Virus record (IMG/VR): IMGVR_UViG_3300009171_000001
Span: 1-64,000 of that record
Length of the DNA stretch: 64,000 bases
From: a virus
Direction: 5' to 3' (one strand)
Of this stretch, positions 32,289 through 40,300 are shown piece by piece. The position numbers were made by a program, and so were the translations under genes. A model generated the notes under the pieces. That model saw only the letters and a list, made by a program, of their open reading frames with translations. It searched no databases and was not told where the DNA came from. Position 1 is the stretch's first letter. Each line of letters begins with the position of its first letter.

Positions 32289-32460
32289 CAAGCCAAAAAA
32301 ATCAGACCAGACAATGTCAACTATTTTCATCAAGAGCATCCCACGTACACTAAAAAGTAGTTTCAAAGCATACTGTGCCAGACGGGATAAATCGATGACA
32401 CAAGTCTTGCTCCGGTTTATGCGGGATAGTGTGACCAAGAATGAACCTGCAAGTAAATAA
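32281..32460 (+). CDS. Ribbon-helix-helix (Arc-like) regulator
   Basis: The start ATG 32281 overlaps the helicase end. The 59-residue product contains TIFIKSIPRTLKSSFKAYCA and RRDKSMTQVLLRFMRDSV, the strand-helix-helix plan of Arc/CopG repressors. It would bind DNA as a dimer, probably as a phage regulator. A GCTCCGGAGC palindrome follows the stop and could be its operator or a hairpin. Confidence 0.65.
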   Translation: MDNKPKKSDQTMSTIFIKSIPRTLKSSFKAYCARRDKSMTQVLLRFMRDSVTKNEPASK

Positions 32461-32507
32461 GCTCCGGAGCGGTCTTTGTTTTTGCCGAGGCTAAAAAGGC
32501 GTCCAAG

Positions 32508-33377
32508 ATGAAATTCATCGATATACTTGAAGAAAATAATATCCCTACAGCACCACAGGGACATCATCATCGGACACAAGGATGGATACAATTTGATTGT
32601 CCATTTTGTGGGCGGGATAGTGGACGATTCCATATGGGATATAATCTGGGTGGGGGGTTTGCTAATTGCTGGCGGTGTGGCCCCCATTCACTTTATCAAA
32701 TCCTGCAGGAATTGACAGGGTTACACCACAACAAAATAAAATCCATAATCTCACAATTGGATGAAGTTGTAATGGAGGATGAGGAGAAAATACATCACAC
32801 CCTCATCCTCCCCTCCCACTTAGGCCCACTTGGTACAACCCATATAAGATATATCAACAAACGCCATCTACATCATCTTGACTTGGAACGATTATGGCAA
32901 GTGCAGGGCATAGGGTTTTTTGGCAGATTGAAATGGCGGTTGTTCATACCTATAATCTACAAAGGACGGATGGTCAGTTGGACTACACGTACCATTGGTG
33001 AAACAGGATTGAGATATATTAGTGCTCAACCTGGACAAGAATTAATGCCACACAAGACCTTGTTGTATGGACAAGATTATGTAAGGCATACCGTCATTGT
33101 TGTGGAAGGGCCGATGGATGTTTGGGCTATTGGACCTGGGGCTGTGGCTACATTTGGGACGGCTTATACCAAAAGTCAGGTGGCTAAGTTGATAGAAATT
33201 CCACGCCGTATTGTTTGTTATGACAATGAACCAGAGGCTCAAAAACAGGCCCAAAAACTCTGCAACGAATTGGGGGGATTTGGGGGTGAAACTATCAATG
33301 TTGTTTTGAATAGCAAAGACCCAGGTGAAGCAAAACCGGCTGAATTAAATCTATTAAGAACATTTTTAGAAAGATGA
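32508..33377 (+). CDS. DNA primase (zinc-binding and TOPRIM domains)
   Basis: The 289-residue protein begins with a zinc domain (FDCPFCGRDSGRFHMGYNLGGGFANCWRCG, two Cys pairs near residues 27-58) and has a TOPRIM-like C-terminal half: VIVVEGPMDVWAIGPGAVATFGT near 196 supplies the conserved Glu, and RRIVCYDNEPEAQKQAQKL near 234 the Asp-containing motif. It should prime lagging-strand synthesis with the DnaB-like helicase encoded downstream. No fused helicase domain is present, unlike T7 gp4. Confidence 0.85.
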   Translation: MKFIDILEENNIPTAPQGHHHRTQGWIQFDCPFCGRDSGRFHMGYNLGGGFANCWRCGPHSLYQILQELTGLHHNKIKSIISQLDEVVMEDEEKIHHTLILPSHLGPLGTTHIRYINKRHLHHLDLERLWQVQGIGFFGRLKWRLFIPIIYKGRMVSWTTRTIGETGLRYISAQPGQELMPHKTLLYGQDYVRHTVIVVEGPMDVWAIGPGAVATFGTAYTKSQVAKLIEIPRRIVCYDNEPEAQKQAQKLCNELGGFGGETINVVLNSKDPGEAKPAELNLLRTFLER

Positions 33378-33415
33378 ACAAACAAAGACACAATGTTTTG
33401 AAAGGAGAACAACAA

Positions 33416-33631
33416 ATGAACGAAGCACCAGAAAGAATATGGCGACCGGCGAAGAGTCAACGATTTAAGGGCAAACTGCTTGATACTGATATTGAGTACA
33501 TCCGAGTCGATATAGCCAAAGCCGAGAGCGAGCGATTGAGAGGATTACTATTACAATGTATTCCAGCCTTACGAGAATCCAAAAGAGACGTAACGCTTTT
33601 ACCGGAAGTTGAAATAGCTACAATGTTTTGA
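33416..33631 (+). CDS. Small conserved phage protein, 71 residues
   Basis: ATG 33416 follows AAAGGAGAACAAC. The product starts MNEAPERIWRPAKSQRFKGK, includes a YIRVDIAKAESERLRGLLLQ segment, and belongs to a type of small phage protein with an N-E-A-P-E-x-I-W start and a Y-I-R-x-D core whose role I do not know. Longer starts upstream lack a ribosome binding site. Confidence 0.6.
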   Translation: MNEAPERIWRPAKSQRFKGKLLDTDIEYIRVDIAKAESERLRGLLLQCIPALRESKRDVTLLPEVEIATMF

Positions 33632-33645
33632 AAGGAAAATGAAAA

Positions 33646-34320
33646 ATGTTTATCTGTCGAGAATGTTGGGGCGTGAAACGCGATGGTTTTTCCACCACGA
33701 TTTATGCGACTTGCGATTTATGCAACAAAGAAACAGTGTGCAACGACATAGCTTACGGTTTGGTCCCTTCAGATATTTTGGTCAGATACCGTACTGTGGT
33801 AAGAGACGAACTCGTATGTAAACTTCAAGCTGAGAACGCGCGGCTCAAAGAGAAACTCGTCCAGAAGATGAAAATCATATGTTTGTTAAGTATTATTGGA
33901 CTTTGTTTAAGTATTATTGGACTTTGTTTGATGGGTGGATGTACCAAAGCTCAATGGGAAAGATGGAATGACCCTTTTGCTACTCAGAGGGAATGGGAAA
34001 ATAGCCGGATGATGGAAACATTCCGGATAAGAGCGATGGAAGAAGAGGCACGGGATTTGAAATGTAGCAAACCCTATTTGAACATAGAAAAGGCCATTCA
34101 AAATAGTGAAATCAAAGTAGGAATGTCCCAAAGGGAAGTTTTCAACCTATATGGAAGGCCCATCGGGGATAGTTATACTGGAGATTGCATAAATAGTAGT
34201 GTTGGGGTTTGGGGTGTATATGAACAAGTCACATACACCAGATATCAAGGCCCAGACTATAATCGTAAATACATCTATCTGTATTTTGACAATTATGCAC
34301 TCACCGGATGGCAAGATTGA
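33646..34320 (+). CDS. Zinc-finger/lipoprotein/BamE-like composite protein
   Basis: The first 45 residues hold Cys pairs (MFICRECWG, ATCDLCNKE), then a short coiled coil (ENARLKEKLVQ), then at about residue 72 a new signal-like segment (MKIICLLSIIGLCLSIIGLC) with a lipobox LMGGC. The rest is periplasm-like, with a helical part and an IKVGMSQREVFNLYGRPIGD motif near 165 typical of SmpA/BamE-like domains. The frame is open throughout, so it is either one odd protein or a zinc-finger gene fused to a lipoprotein gene whose own start (ATG 33871 region) is still usable. A lipoprotein of this kind could block superinfection or aid lysis. Confidence 0.5.
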   Translation: MFICRECWGVKRDGFSTTIYATCDLCNKETVCNDIAYGLVPSDILVRYRTVVRDELVCKLQAENARLKEKLVQKMKIICLLSIIGLCLSIIGLCLMGGCTKAQWERWNDPFATQREWENSRMMETFRIRAMEEEARDLKCSKPYLNIEKAIQNSEIKVGMSQREVFNLYGRPIGDSYTGDCINSSVGVWGVYEQVTYTRYQGPDYNRKYIYLYFDNYALTGWQD

Positions 34321-34372
34321 AAAAGAAAAATTTTTAGAAAATTAAAAGATTTTTCTTTACCTAAAACCGTAT

Positions 34373-34387
34373 GGGCAATAATATATA
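34373..34387 (+). promoter_or_regulatory. Promoter-like motif GGGCAATAATATATA
   Basis: TAATAT lies 17 nt after TTTACC (a weak -35-like hexamer). The motif recurs upstream of other genes in this block and here precedes a terminator-like hairpin and the initiator gene. Confidence 0.4.
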
Positions 34388-34463
34388 CGGCGTTCGCAGT
34401 ACAAAAACAAAGTTAGAATAGAAGCAAAAAGGTAAAAGTGGTATCTTATTATTTTTGACTATG

Positions 34464-34511
34464 GCCGCCCATTGTAGCTTCTATTTTAATAGGCGAACTA
34501 CAATGGGCGGC
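34464..34511 (+). terminator. 14-bp perfect hairpin followed by T-run
   Basis: GCCGCCCATTGTAG at 34464-34477 pairs exactly with CTACAATGGGCGGC at 34498-34511 around a 20-nt loop; GTTTTTATT follows. This is terminator-like, but it stands between a promoter-like motif and the initiator gene, so it may attenuate transcription into the replication genes. Confidence 0.65.
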
Positions 34512-34536
34512 GTTTTTATTGGAAAAGGTATATAGG

Positions 34537-35382
34537 ATGACAAAACAAAAACCCTACCAGACAAAAGACTACAAAAAGCATCCCCCTGTTATTAACATAA
34601 CCAAAACAACTATGGATATTTTGAAGGAGAGAGAAAAAAGTGGGGAATTAATGGGATTATATATATGGTATTGTTATGTAACTATTTGGCAGAATACCAC
34701 GACCATTTGGGCTGGAGTAAAATATATGAGTGCCTTGACCAAATGGTCTATGGAAAAGATACGACAATTGAGGAAAATTTTGTTAGATATTGGTTTGATT
34801 GAAGATGTACAAAATCGAGAGGAAGGCGGAAATTTTGGCAGACGATATGTACGTGTGCATTACATATCCGCACTCTCAACCACCGTCGTACCGAAAACCC
34901 GTAGTACGGCAAACCGTAGTGCTAAGTACTTAGTAAGAGATAAGAAGTGCTTAGGAATAAATAACTATCGTCAGCCACAAAAAGTGGCTGGTATAAATAA
35001 TAAAAATTCTTTGGTAGGAAAAGACAACTCATTCATTACCCGCCATGCTGAGAAATTACAAAGATTACTTAATATCCGTAGTAGATACCACCCTGTTACA
35101 ATAGCCACCTGGTCCAAACAAATATCTTATTTACTTCATCATGATAATATATCACCCAAACGATATGCCCGTGTAATTCGATGGTACTTGAAAAACAAAG
35201 ATACCTATGACTATTGTCCCCAAATTCGTAAGGCCACCGATTTGGTGGACAAATTCTTAACCATAGAACAAATGATGAAAAAACAAACCAAAGTCAAGCA
35301 TAAAGAAGACAACATACATTACCATGATGATCCAGACCCACGTAAGGCAGGATATTTTGATGATAGTTTGGGGGATGACTAA
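34537..35382 (+). CDS. Replication initiator-like protein (winged helix)
   Basis: The ATG at 34537 (TATAGG ahead) is preferred to an upstream TTG. The 281-residue protein has an N-terminal winged helix region (about residues 15-100; IWAGVKYMSALTKWSMEKIRQLRKILLDIGLIEDV), a lysine-rich linker and a C-terminal helical part (AEKLQRLLNIRSRY, RYARVIRWYLKNKD). Such a plan next to a DnaB-like helicase gene suggests an initiator or helicase loader. No origin iterons were found inside the gene. Assigned by position and helix-turn-helix pattern. Confidence 0.55.
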   Translation: MTKQKPYQTKDYKKHPPVINITKTTMDILKEREKSGELMGLYIWYCYVTIWQNTTTIWAGVKYMSALTKWSMEKIRQLRKILLDIGLIEDVQNREEGGNFGRRYVRVHYISALSTTVVPKTRSTANRSAKYLVRDKKCLGINNYRQPQKVAGINNKNSLVGKDNSFITRHAEKLQRLLNIRSRYHPVTIATWSKQISYLLHHDNISPKRYARVIRWYLKNKDTYDYCPQIRKATDLVDKFLTIEQMMKKQTKVKHKEDNIHYHDDPDPRKAGYFDDSLGDD

Positions 35383-35384
35383 TC

Positions 35385-36770
35385 GTGAAGATACAGCACC
35401 AAACATTTGATGAGGAGCGGGTGGTGTTGATAGGCATGATAGTAGATAAAACTGTTTTGGGTAGAATATCAACCAAATGGCAGCCACCCATGTTTTTATC
35501 ACCACATGCTAACAAGGTGGGTCAATGGTGTATAGATTATTTTCATCAATATGAAAAAGCCCCAGGCCGACACATTCAATCCCTATATGAAAGTTGGGCT
35601 GTTGATAGTCGAAACAAAGACAGTACAGAAATAATAGGTTCATTTCTTGACAGTCTAAACAAACAATATAAAAGGCTGTCCCAAGATAGCAATAGTCAAT
35701 ATGTAGTGGATTTGGCTGCCAAGCATTTTAATCGGGTGAAGTTGAATCAACTGACAGATGCTATAAGTGGGGATTTAATTCAAGGTAAGACAGACAAAGC
35801 TGTAAGCAGAGCTTTGAATTACCATAAGGTGGAAATGGGTGTGGGTGAGGGGATTAAGGTTTTTCAAGATAAGGATGTTATATGTGAGGCGTTTGAAGAG
35901 AGTCATGAACCATTGATAAAGTACACAGATGGATTGGGTAAGTTTTTTGGGGATACATTAGAGCGGGATGGATTCATAGCATTTCAAGGCCCAGAAAAAC
36001 GCGGCAAATCTTTTTGGTTGTTAGATGTGGCATTTCGAGCGGTGATTCAAAAACGCCGTGTAGCCTTTTTTGAGTGTGGGGATTTAAGCCGCAATCAAAT
36101 AATGAGACGATTTATGGTACGAGTATCACGCCAACCGCTATATCCTTGCGATGTACGTTACCCATTGTCTATCAAACACAAACCCAAACGACCACCAATT
36201 ATCCGTACAAAACATAAACATTACAAAAAGGGATTGACTTGGCGGGCATCCTATAAAGCGTGTAGGATGATTACCAAACACCGCAAACTCAAGGATGCTT
36301 TACGATTATCCGTTCATTTTAATGATACTTTGAATGTTGAAGGTATTAGGGGGATGTTGGAGGAGTGGGAGAGGGATGGGTGGATACCGGATGTGATTGT
36401 GATAGATTATGCCGATATTCTCAATATGGACCATACGGGTTTGGAGGGGCGGGATAGGATAGATTACACGTGGAAACAATTGAGACGGTTGAGCCAGGAA
36501 AGACACTGCCTTGTGGTAACAGCCACCCAAACAGCTGCACGTGGATATGATGTATTGACACAAAGCCAAAAACATTTTAGTGAAGACAAGCGTAAAAATG
36601 CCCACGTGACTGGGATGGTGGGATTGAATCAGACGGTGAAGGAGAAAGAAAAGGGTATTATGAGGCTCAATTGGATTGAGTTGCGTGAAGGGTGGTATAG
36701 CGAACGGCAATGTTGTTATGTAGCCACTTGTTTTGAGTTAGCTAATATGGCTGTGAAAAGTTGTTTCTAA
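35385..36770 (+). CDS. DnaB-like replicative helicase
   Basis: GTG at 35385 is the start; the initiator gene ends two bases before. The 461-residue protein shows an N-terminal helical domain and a RecA-type core: Walker A FQGPEKRGKSFWLLD near residue 205, FECGDLSRNQIMRRFM near 235, Walker B PDVIVIDYADILN near 335, and a LSQERHCLVVTATQTAARG motif near 370 followed by HVTGMVGLNQTVKEK. It should unwind DNA ahead of the split DNA polymerase and work with the primase at 32508. Confidence 0.8.
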   Translation: MKIQHQTFDEERVVLIGMIVDKTVLGRISTKWQPPMFLSPHANKVGQWCIDYFHQYEKAPGRHIQSLYESWAVDSRNKDSTEIIGSFLDSLNKQYKRLSQDSNSQYVVDLAAKHFNRVKLNQLTDAISGDLIQGKTDKAVSRALNYHKVEMGVGEGIKVFQDKDVICEAFEESHEPLIKYTDGLGKFFGDTLERDGFIAFQGPEKRGKSFWLLDVAFRAVIQKRRVAFFECGDLSRNQIMRRFMVRVSRQPLYPCDVRYPLSIKHKPKRPPIIRTKHKHYKKGLTWRASYKACRMITKHRKLKDALRLSVHFNDTLNVEGIRGMLEEWERDGWIPDVIVIDYADILNMDHTGLEGRDRIDYTWKQLRRLSQERHCLVVTATQTAARGYDVLTQSQKHFSEDKRKNAHVTGMVGLNQTVKEKEKGIMRLNWIELREGWYSERQCCYVATCFELANMAVKSCF

Positions 36771-36780
36771 AATGAGATGA

Positions 36781-36791
36781 ACAATAATATA
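36781..36791 (+). promoter_or_regulatory. Promoter-like motif ACAATAATATA
   Basis: TAATAT lies 18 nt after TTGTTT, which ends the helicase gene. It may start the transcript carrying the duplicated RNA-like element at 36831 and the small gene at 36974. Confidence 0.4.
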
Positions 36792-36830
36792 GTGAAGAAA
36801 GGTGATTAAGTGCTATTAGATTACCCTATA

Positions 36831-36951
36831 AAACCGTCGAATCTATTGCTACCGCAAGCTACAGCCTGCGAAGTACTTGCGGGAGGTATAAAACCCCGTA
36901 CTTTTAATAATCGCCTGTCTAATCGTCGCACGGTAGTAGATTCACAAATAG
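36831..36951 (+). ncRNA. Duplicated structured element, copy A
   Basis: This non-coding stretch shares with a region at 60656-60767 the words GCTACAGCCTGYG (36858-36870) and a 31-bp block beginning CCCGTACTTTTAATAATCGC (36895-36925), then CACGGT. Stems visible: GAATCTA/TAGATTC (36839-36845/36937-36943) continuing as CTACC/GGTAG after a bulge, and CCGCAAG/CTTGCGG. A minus-strand frame of 64 codons overlaps it but length differences between copies break a shared frame. I do not recognise a riboswitch class. Confidence 0.5.
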
Positions 36952-36973
36952 AATTGATGAAAGGAGATTGAAA

Positions 36974-37135
36974 ATGAGAACGTGGGAAGATTTTGTTGAA
37001 GATATGATAAGTCAAGGCCGGTCATTGAGACAAATATATGCAGTTTGTTTGGGTACGCATTGGTGGGATAATTGTCAGGAGATAATGGATAGGGCCAGAC
37101 AGTTGAGAAAATTTTTCAAAAAACCGAAAAAATAA
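36974..37135 (+). CDS. Small hypothetical protein, 53 residues
   Basis: ATG 36974 follows AAAGGAG. The product reads MRTWEDFVEDMISQGRSLRQ and continues with WWDNCQEIMDRARQLRKFF, a helical, basic protein with a possible helix-turn-helix-like SLRQIYAVCLGTHWW turn. It lies between the duplicated element and the promoter-like motif at 37158. Not recognised. Confidence 0.55.
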   Translation: MRTWEDFVEDMISQGRSLRQIYAVCLGTHWWDNCQEIMDRARQLRKFFKKPKK

Positions 37136-37157
37136 TCATTGAATTACAAGATGATTA

Positions 37158-37168
37158 GCAATAATATA
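37158..37168 (+). promoter_or_regulatory. Promoter-like motif GCAATAATATA with -35-like TTGAAT
   Basis: TTGAAT at about 37139 stands 17 nt before TAATAT, the best sigma-70-like spacing among copies of this motif. It precedes the gene at 37217 by about 50 nt. Confidence 0.5.
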
Positions 37169-37216
37169 ACAGTGAAACATATTTATCAACTTTTTATGAT
37201 ATGAAAGGACAAGAAA

Positions 37217-37768
37217 ATGGCAAAGGTAATGAAAGTAGAAAAGAGTAAGGCTGTGGCTTTGTTTGTGGCGATGGGCTTCAAGACTGCCGGAAAGTGGGAT
37301 GCTGAAAAGCTGACCGAAAAGATTAACCTGATTGAGGATGCCCCAGAAAAGCCGCTGGAGGATGAGGCTTTGGATGGCCTTTTGGATGAAATCCTGGGGG
37401 CAGCGGGGGACATCGTGGTTGTGGACGACGAGGCCGAGGGTGACGAAGAGGAAGAGCCTGAGGCCGATGATGAGGATGAAAAGCCCAAAAAGGGCAAAAA
37501 GGACAAAAAGGCAAAGGCAACCAAAAAGCCTGTGAAGAAGAACCTGAACCGAATCCACGCCGTCACGGACATTTTGAGAAAGCTGAAGAAGAGTGGTGCT
37601 ACAGCTGAGGACATCATCAAAGCAGCGGATGATGCCTATGTTGCAGATGGTGGCAACAGCAATCTGAAAGAAGCCGGATACAGCACTCACAGGGTCATTC
37701 AGGTAATGGAACGGCTTGGGATGGTGTCTGTGGAAGATGGTAAAGTCCGTCCGGTCAATCCTGTCTAA
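37217..37768 (+). CDS. Acidic/basic linker protein with C-terminal helical domain
   Basis: The 183-residue protein starts with an MAKVMKVEKSKAVALFVAMG helix, has an acidic run (about 77-96; EAEGDEEEEPEADDEDE) followed by a lysine run (about 97-117; KPKKGKKDKKAKATKKP) and a C-terminal helical domain (about 120-183; AVTDILRKLKKSGATAEDII). The DNA encoding the start of the lysine run is the same over about 30 bp as the end of the SSB-like gene at 52715. Its function is not known; a DNA- or RNA-binding role fits the composition. Confidence 0.6.
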   Translation: MAKVMKVEKSKAVALFVAMGFKTAGKWDAEKLTEKINLIEDAPEKPLEDEALDGLLDEILGAAGDIVVVDDEAEGDEEEEPEADDEDEKPKKGKKDKKAKATKKPVKKNLNRIHAVTDILRKLKKSGATAEDIIKAADDAYVADGGNSNLKEAGYSTHRVIQVMERLGMVSVEDGKVRPVNPV

Positions 37769-37788
37769 ACAGCACAGCGGGGATTTTG

Positions 37789-38844
37789 ATGAAACGATAC
37801 CAAAGTGCAATTGGGGTAAGGGGTGATTGTTTATATTGCCCCTTGCCTTTGTCTATTGATACCTATTGGAATTGTGAACCTGATTGTTATCATTGTTATA
37901 GCCGCCGCCTTAATCGGATATGGGGGATGGATTTGCGGCCTGCTGACCCTGATGCTATCGCCCACAAATTACATAATGGATTGAAATGCAAAAATCCACG
38001 TAGTAGTTTGGCTTGGGCTTTATATCATAAGAAAACCTTGCGGGTGGGAAATCGTACAGACCCATATCAACCAGCTGAATTGAAACATCAAGTTACTCAT
38101 CAGGTATTAAATATCTTGATTGATTTGAAATGGACGTTTGTTATTCAAACGCGATTTACAAATAATATGTCTAATGATGAAGAGGCCATACTCAAAGCAA
38201 AGGATAAACAACTCATTACTTTGCTGCCCATTATTAGTCCAGGGGGGGAGTGGGATAGGACTGTTTTGGAAAAAGGGGCAACACCATCAATTCATAGCCG
38301 ATTACAAATCATCCGTCGATATATCAAAAAAGGTGTGCCTGTAGGTGTGGGGGGTGAACCTTTCATTCCTGGTTTGCATACGCCTAAAATGTTTGAAGAT
38401 ACTTTGAAGTCATTAAAATCAGTAGGGGTAAAAAGTTATAATACATATAATTTGCATTTCAACGACCATGTAGCCAAACAACTGGTTGGTATTGGATTAG
38501 ATATTGAAAGGATTTGGCATTATAATCAGGACAAACAATGGCGTCCAATTTTGCATAGGTTGTGCGAAATGGCTGATAGGCTGGGGATAGTATTGGGTTG
38601 CCCGGACTTTGTCAACGTACCGTACAGTTATACAACAAAATCTAACACTTGCTGCGGTATATCGGTAACAAACCCCAGCCGATTTAACACAGACACTTGG
38701 CGAAGGTTGTTGATGGATGGGAAAAAACCAGGATGGGTGTTGAAAAAGACGTGGGAGGGGATTGGGAATAAGGAGATGGGATGGAAAATCTTGTTTGGCA
38801 AACCGTGTGAATTTTATACGATGAAAGATGCAGGGATTATATGA
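37789..38844 (+). CDS. Radical SAM protein, SPL-like (first)
   Basis: Start at ATG 37789. The 351-residue protein has a radical SAM cysteine triad CEPDCYHC near residue 30, inside GDCLYCPLPLSIDTYWN, plus two extra Cys (DCLYC) just before it. The rest follows COG1533/SPL-like proteins: LRVGNRTDPYQPAE, LKWTFVIQTRFTNN, HSRLQIIRRYIKKGVPVGVGGEPFIPG. Spore photoproduct lyase relatives act on nucleic acid or peptides. It overlaps the next gene by 4 nt. In context, it may take part in modification of phage DNA; no direct proof. Confidence 0.75.
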   Translation: MKRYQSAIGVRGDCLYCPLPLSIDTYWNCEPDCYHCYSRRLNRIWGMDLRPADPDAIAHKLHNGLKCKNPRSSLAWALYHKKTLRVGNRTDPYQPAELKHQVTHQVLNILIDLKWTFVIQTRFTNNMSNDEEAILKAKDKQLITLLPIISPGGEWDRTVLEKGATPSIHSRLQIIRRYIKKGVPVGVGGEPFIPGLHTPKMFEDTLKSLKSVGVKSYNTYNLHFNDHVAKQLVGIGLDIERIWHYNQDKQWRPILHRLCEMADRLGIVLGCPDFVNVPYSYTTKSNTCCGISVTNPSRFNTDTWRRLLMDGKKPGWVLKKTWEGIGNKEMGWKILFGKPCEFYTMKDAGII

Positions 38845-39560
38845 AAAGAAGAAAAGACCGGATATTACCAAAAGATAAATGGAAATTTGATGATGCTGTT
38901 GCTAATTGTTTTGATAATATGTTGGAACGTAGCATACCTCAATATGAAGTAATGAGGAAGGCGGTTGTTGATATTGCTTGTGAATTTCAATCGGATAATA
39001 CTTGCATTATGGATTTGGGAACGTCTTTGGGGGGGAGTTTATCTCCTCTGATAGAAAAGTTTGGAAATAGAAATCATTATGTAGGGATGGAAATGTCTAT
39101 TCCCATGATTGAAAAAGCGAATCGAAGATTTGAAAAAGAGGTAAAAGAGGGGTATGTAATAATAAAAGAACATGATTTAAGAAAAGGGGTGCCCCAATCC
39201 CCCACGTGCATTGCTATGTCTATATTGACAATTCAATTTACACCAATAGAATATCGTCCTCATATCATTAGTTCTGTTTTTGAAACACTAATATCTGGTG
39301 GGGTTTTCATTTTGGTAGAGAAGATATTGGGTCAGACAAGTCATATAGATAAGTTGATGACCAAATTGTACTATAATATGAAAGGCAAGGCTGGGTATTC
39401 TCAAAAACAGATAGAGAGAAAACGATTGAGTTTAGAAGGAGTGTTGGTGCCTGTGACGGCTAAGTGGAATGAAGAGCTTTTGTGTTGGGCTGGATTCAAA
39501 GAGGTGGAATGTTTCTGGCGATGGATGAACTTTGCGGGATGGGTGGGGATAAAAAGATGA
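38841..39560 (+). CDS. SAM-dependent methyltransferase (Rossmann), first
   Basis: The 239-residue protein starts MKRRKDRILPKDKWKFDDAV and has motif I CIMDLGTSLGGSLSPLIEKFG near residue 56, an acidic end-of-strand-2 motif (YVGMEMS), and a motif IV region (CIAMSILTIQFTPIEYRPHI) with the pattern of TehB/CmoA-like small-molecule or tRNA methyltransferases. A GVFILVEKILG strand follows. The stop overlaps the next methyltransferase by ATGA. Substrate unknown; probably part of the same pathway as the flanking radical SAM genes. Confidence 0.7.
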   Translation: MKRRKDRILPKDKWKFDDAVANCFDNMLERSIPQYEVMRKAVVDIACEFQSDNTCIMDLGTSLGGSLSPLIEKFGNRNHYVGMEMSIPMIEKANRRFEKEVKEGYVIIKEHDLRKGVPQSPTCIAMSILTIQFTPIEYRPHIISSVFETLISGGVFILVEKILGQTSHIDKLMTKLYYNMKGKAGYSQKQIERKRLSLEGVLVPVTAKWNEELLCWAGFKEVECFWRWMNFAGWVGIKR

Positions 39561-40300
39561 AAGATTTATGGATATGTCAAAAATGGAAGATGAAAAATGT
39601 GGGGAGCACTTTGTCGGAAATTATCGAAGTGGGAGGAAAGAGGACTGTCTGGCATGAACATAGAATTAAACACCTAAGTGAAAATGTATGGTGTTTATAT
39701 CAAGCACTTCAAATAGTGGGGGGTGTAAAATCAGTGATAGACCTTTGTGCTGGAATAGGATTGTGGGCGAAGGTGATAGAACAGGAAATAAAACCTTTGC
39801 GATTGACTTTGATAGATTTGGATTATGCTTGTTGTGAAAGATTGAAAACACAATTTCCAACAGCTGATGTTCTCTCAGATAATTATTGGAACATATCTTG
39901 TAGAGGTTATGATTTAGTTTGTATGGATGTTACTATTAGCACGGCTCATAGGATATTTGATAATAATCCTGATATTCCATTAATGAAAGTGTTGGGGGAA
40001 GGAGTTACTTGGATCATAATATCGGATTGTGCTGCCCCTAAATTACACCTCAACAAAAAATCTTATGAAAATGTACTTAAAGGTGAAATTGATTCTTATG
40101 AAGACTACATAAGATTATATTCAAAAAGACTTTTGAACAAAACAGGAAAATCCATTCATACCGTTTTTCTAAGTGGCGGTTCTAAACGTCCACATTCAAG
40201 TTACTTTTTAATCAAAAATGATGCGAGAGATTTTGAGATTAAAAGGGTAGAGAATGTTCCTGAATCTTCTTTTTATCGGGGGGATTTATTGAATGATTAA
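39557..40300 (+). CDS. Methyltransferase-like Rossmann protein, second
   Basis: Start ATG 39557 (overlap ATGA) is preferred to an internal-frame ATG upstream. The 247-residue protein has SVIDLCAGIGLWAKVIEQEI (motif I) near residue 58 and LTLIDLDYACCERLKTQF (motif II) near 82, DLVCMDVTISTAHRIF near 115 replacing the usual motif IV, and a C-terminal half with GKSIHTVFLSGGSKRPHSS. Lack of a clear NPPY motif argues against an adenine methyltransferase. It overlaps the PLP enzyme gene by 8 nt. Confidence 0.6.
   Translation: MKDLWICQKWKMKNVGSTLSEIIEVGGKRTVWHEHRIKHLSENVWCLYQALQIVGGVKSVIDLCAGIGLWAKVIEQEIKPLRLTLIDLDYACCERLKTQFPTADVLSDNYWNISCRGYDLVCMDVTISTAHRIFDNNPDIPLMKVLGEGVTWIIISDCAAPKLHLNKKSYENVLKGEIDSYEDYIRLYSKRLLNKTGKSIHTVFLSGGSKRPHSSYFLIKNDARDFEIKRVENVPESSFYRGDLLND

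Noticed and set aside
36821-37015. 64-codon minus-strand frame with RLDRRLLKVR also seen near 60.7 kb
   Set aside because: The shared peptide comes from the duplicated structured element; insertions of unequal length between the copies break a common frame, so RNA is the better reading.
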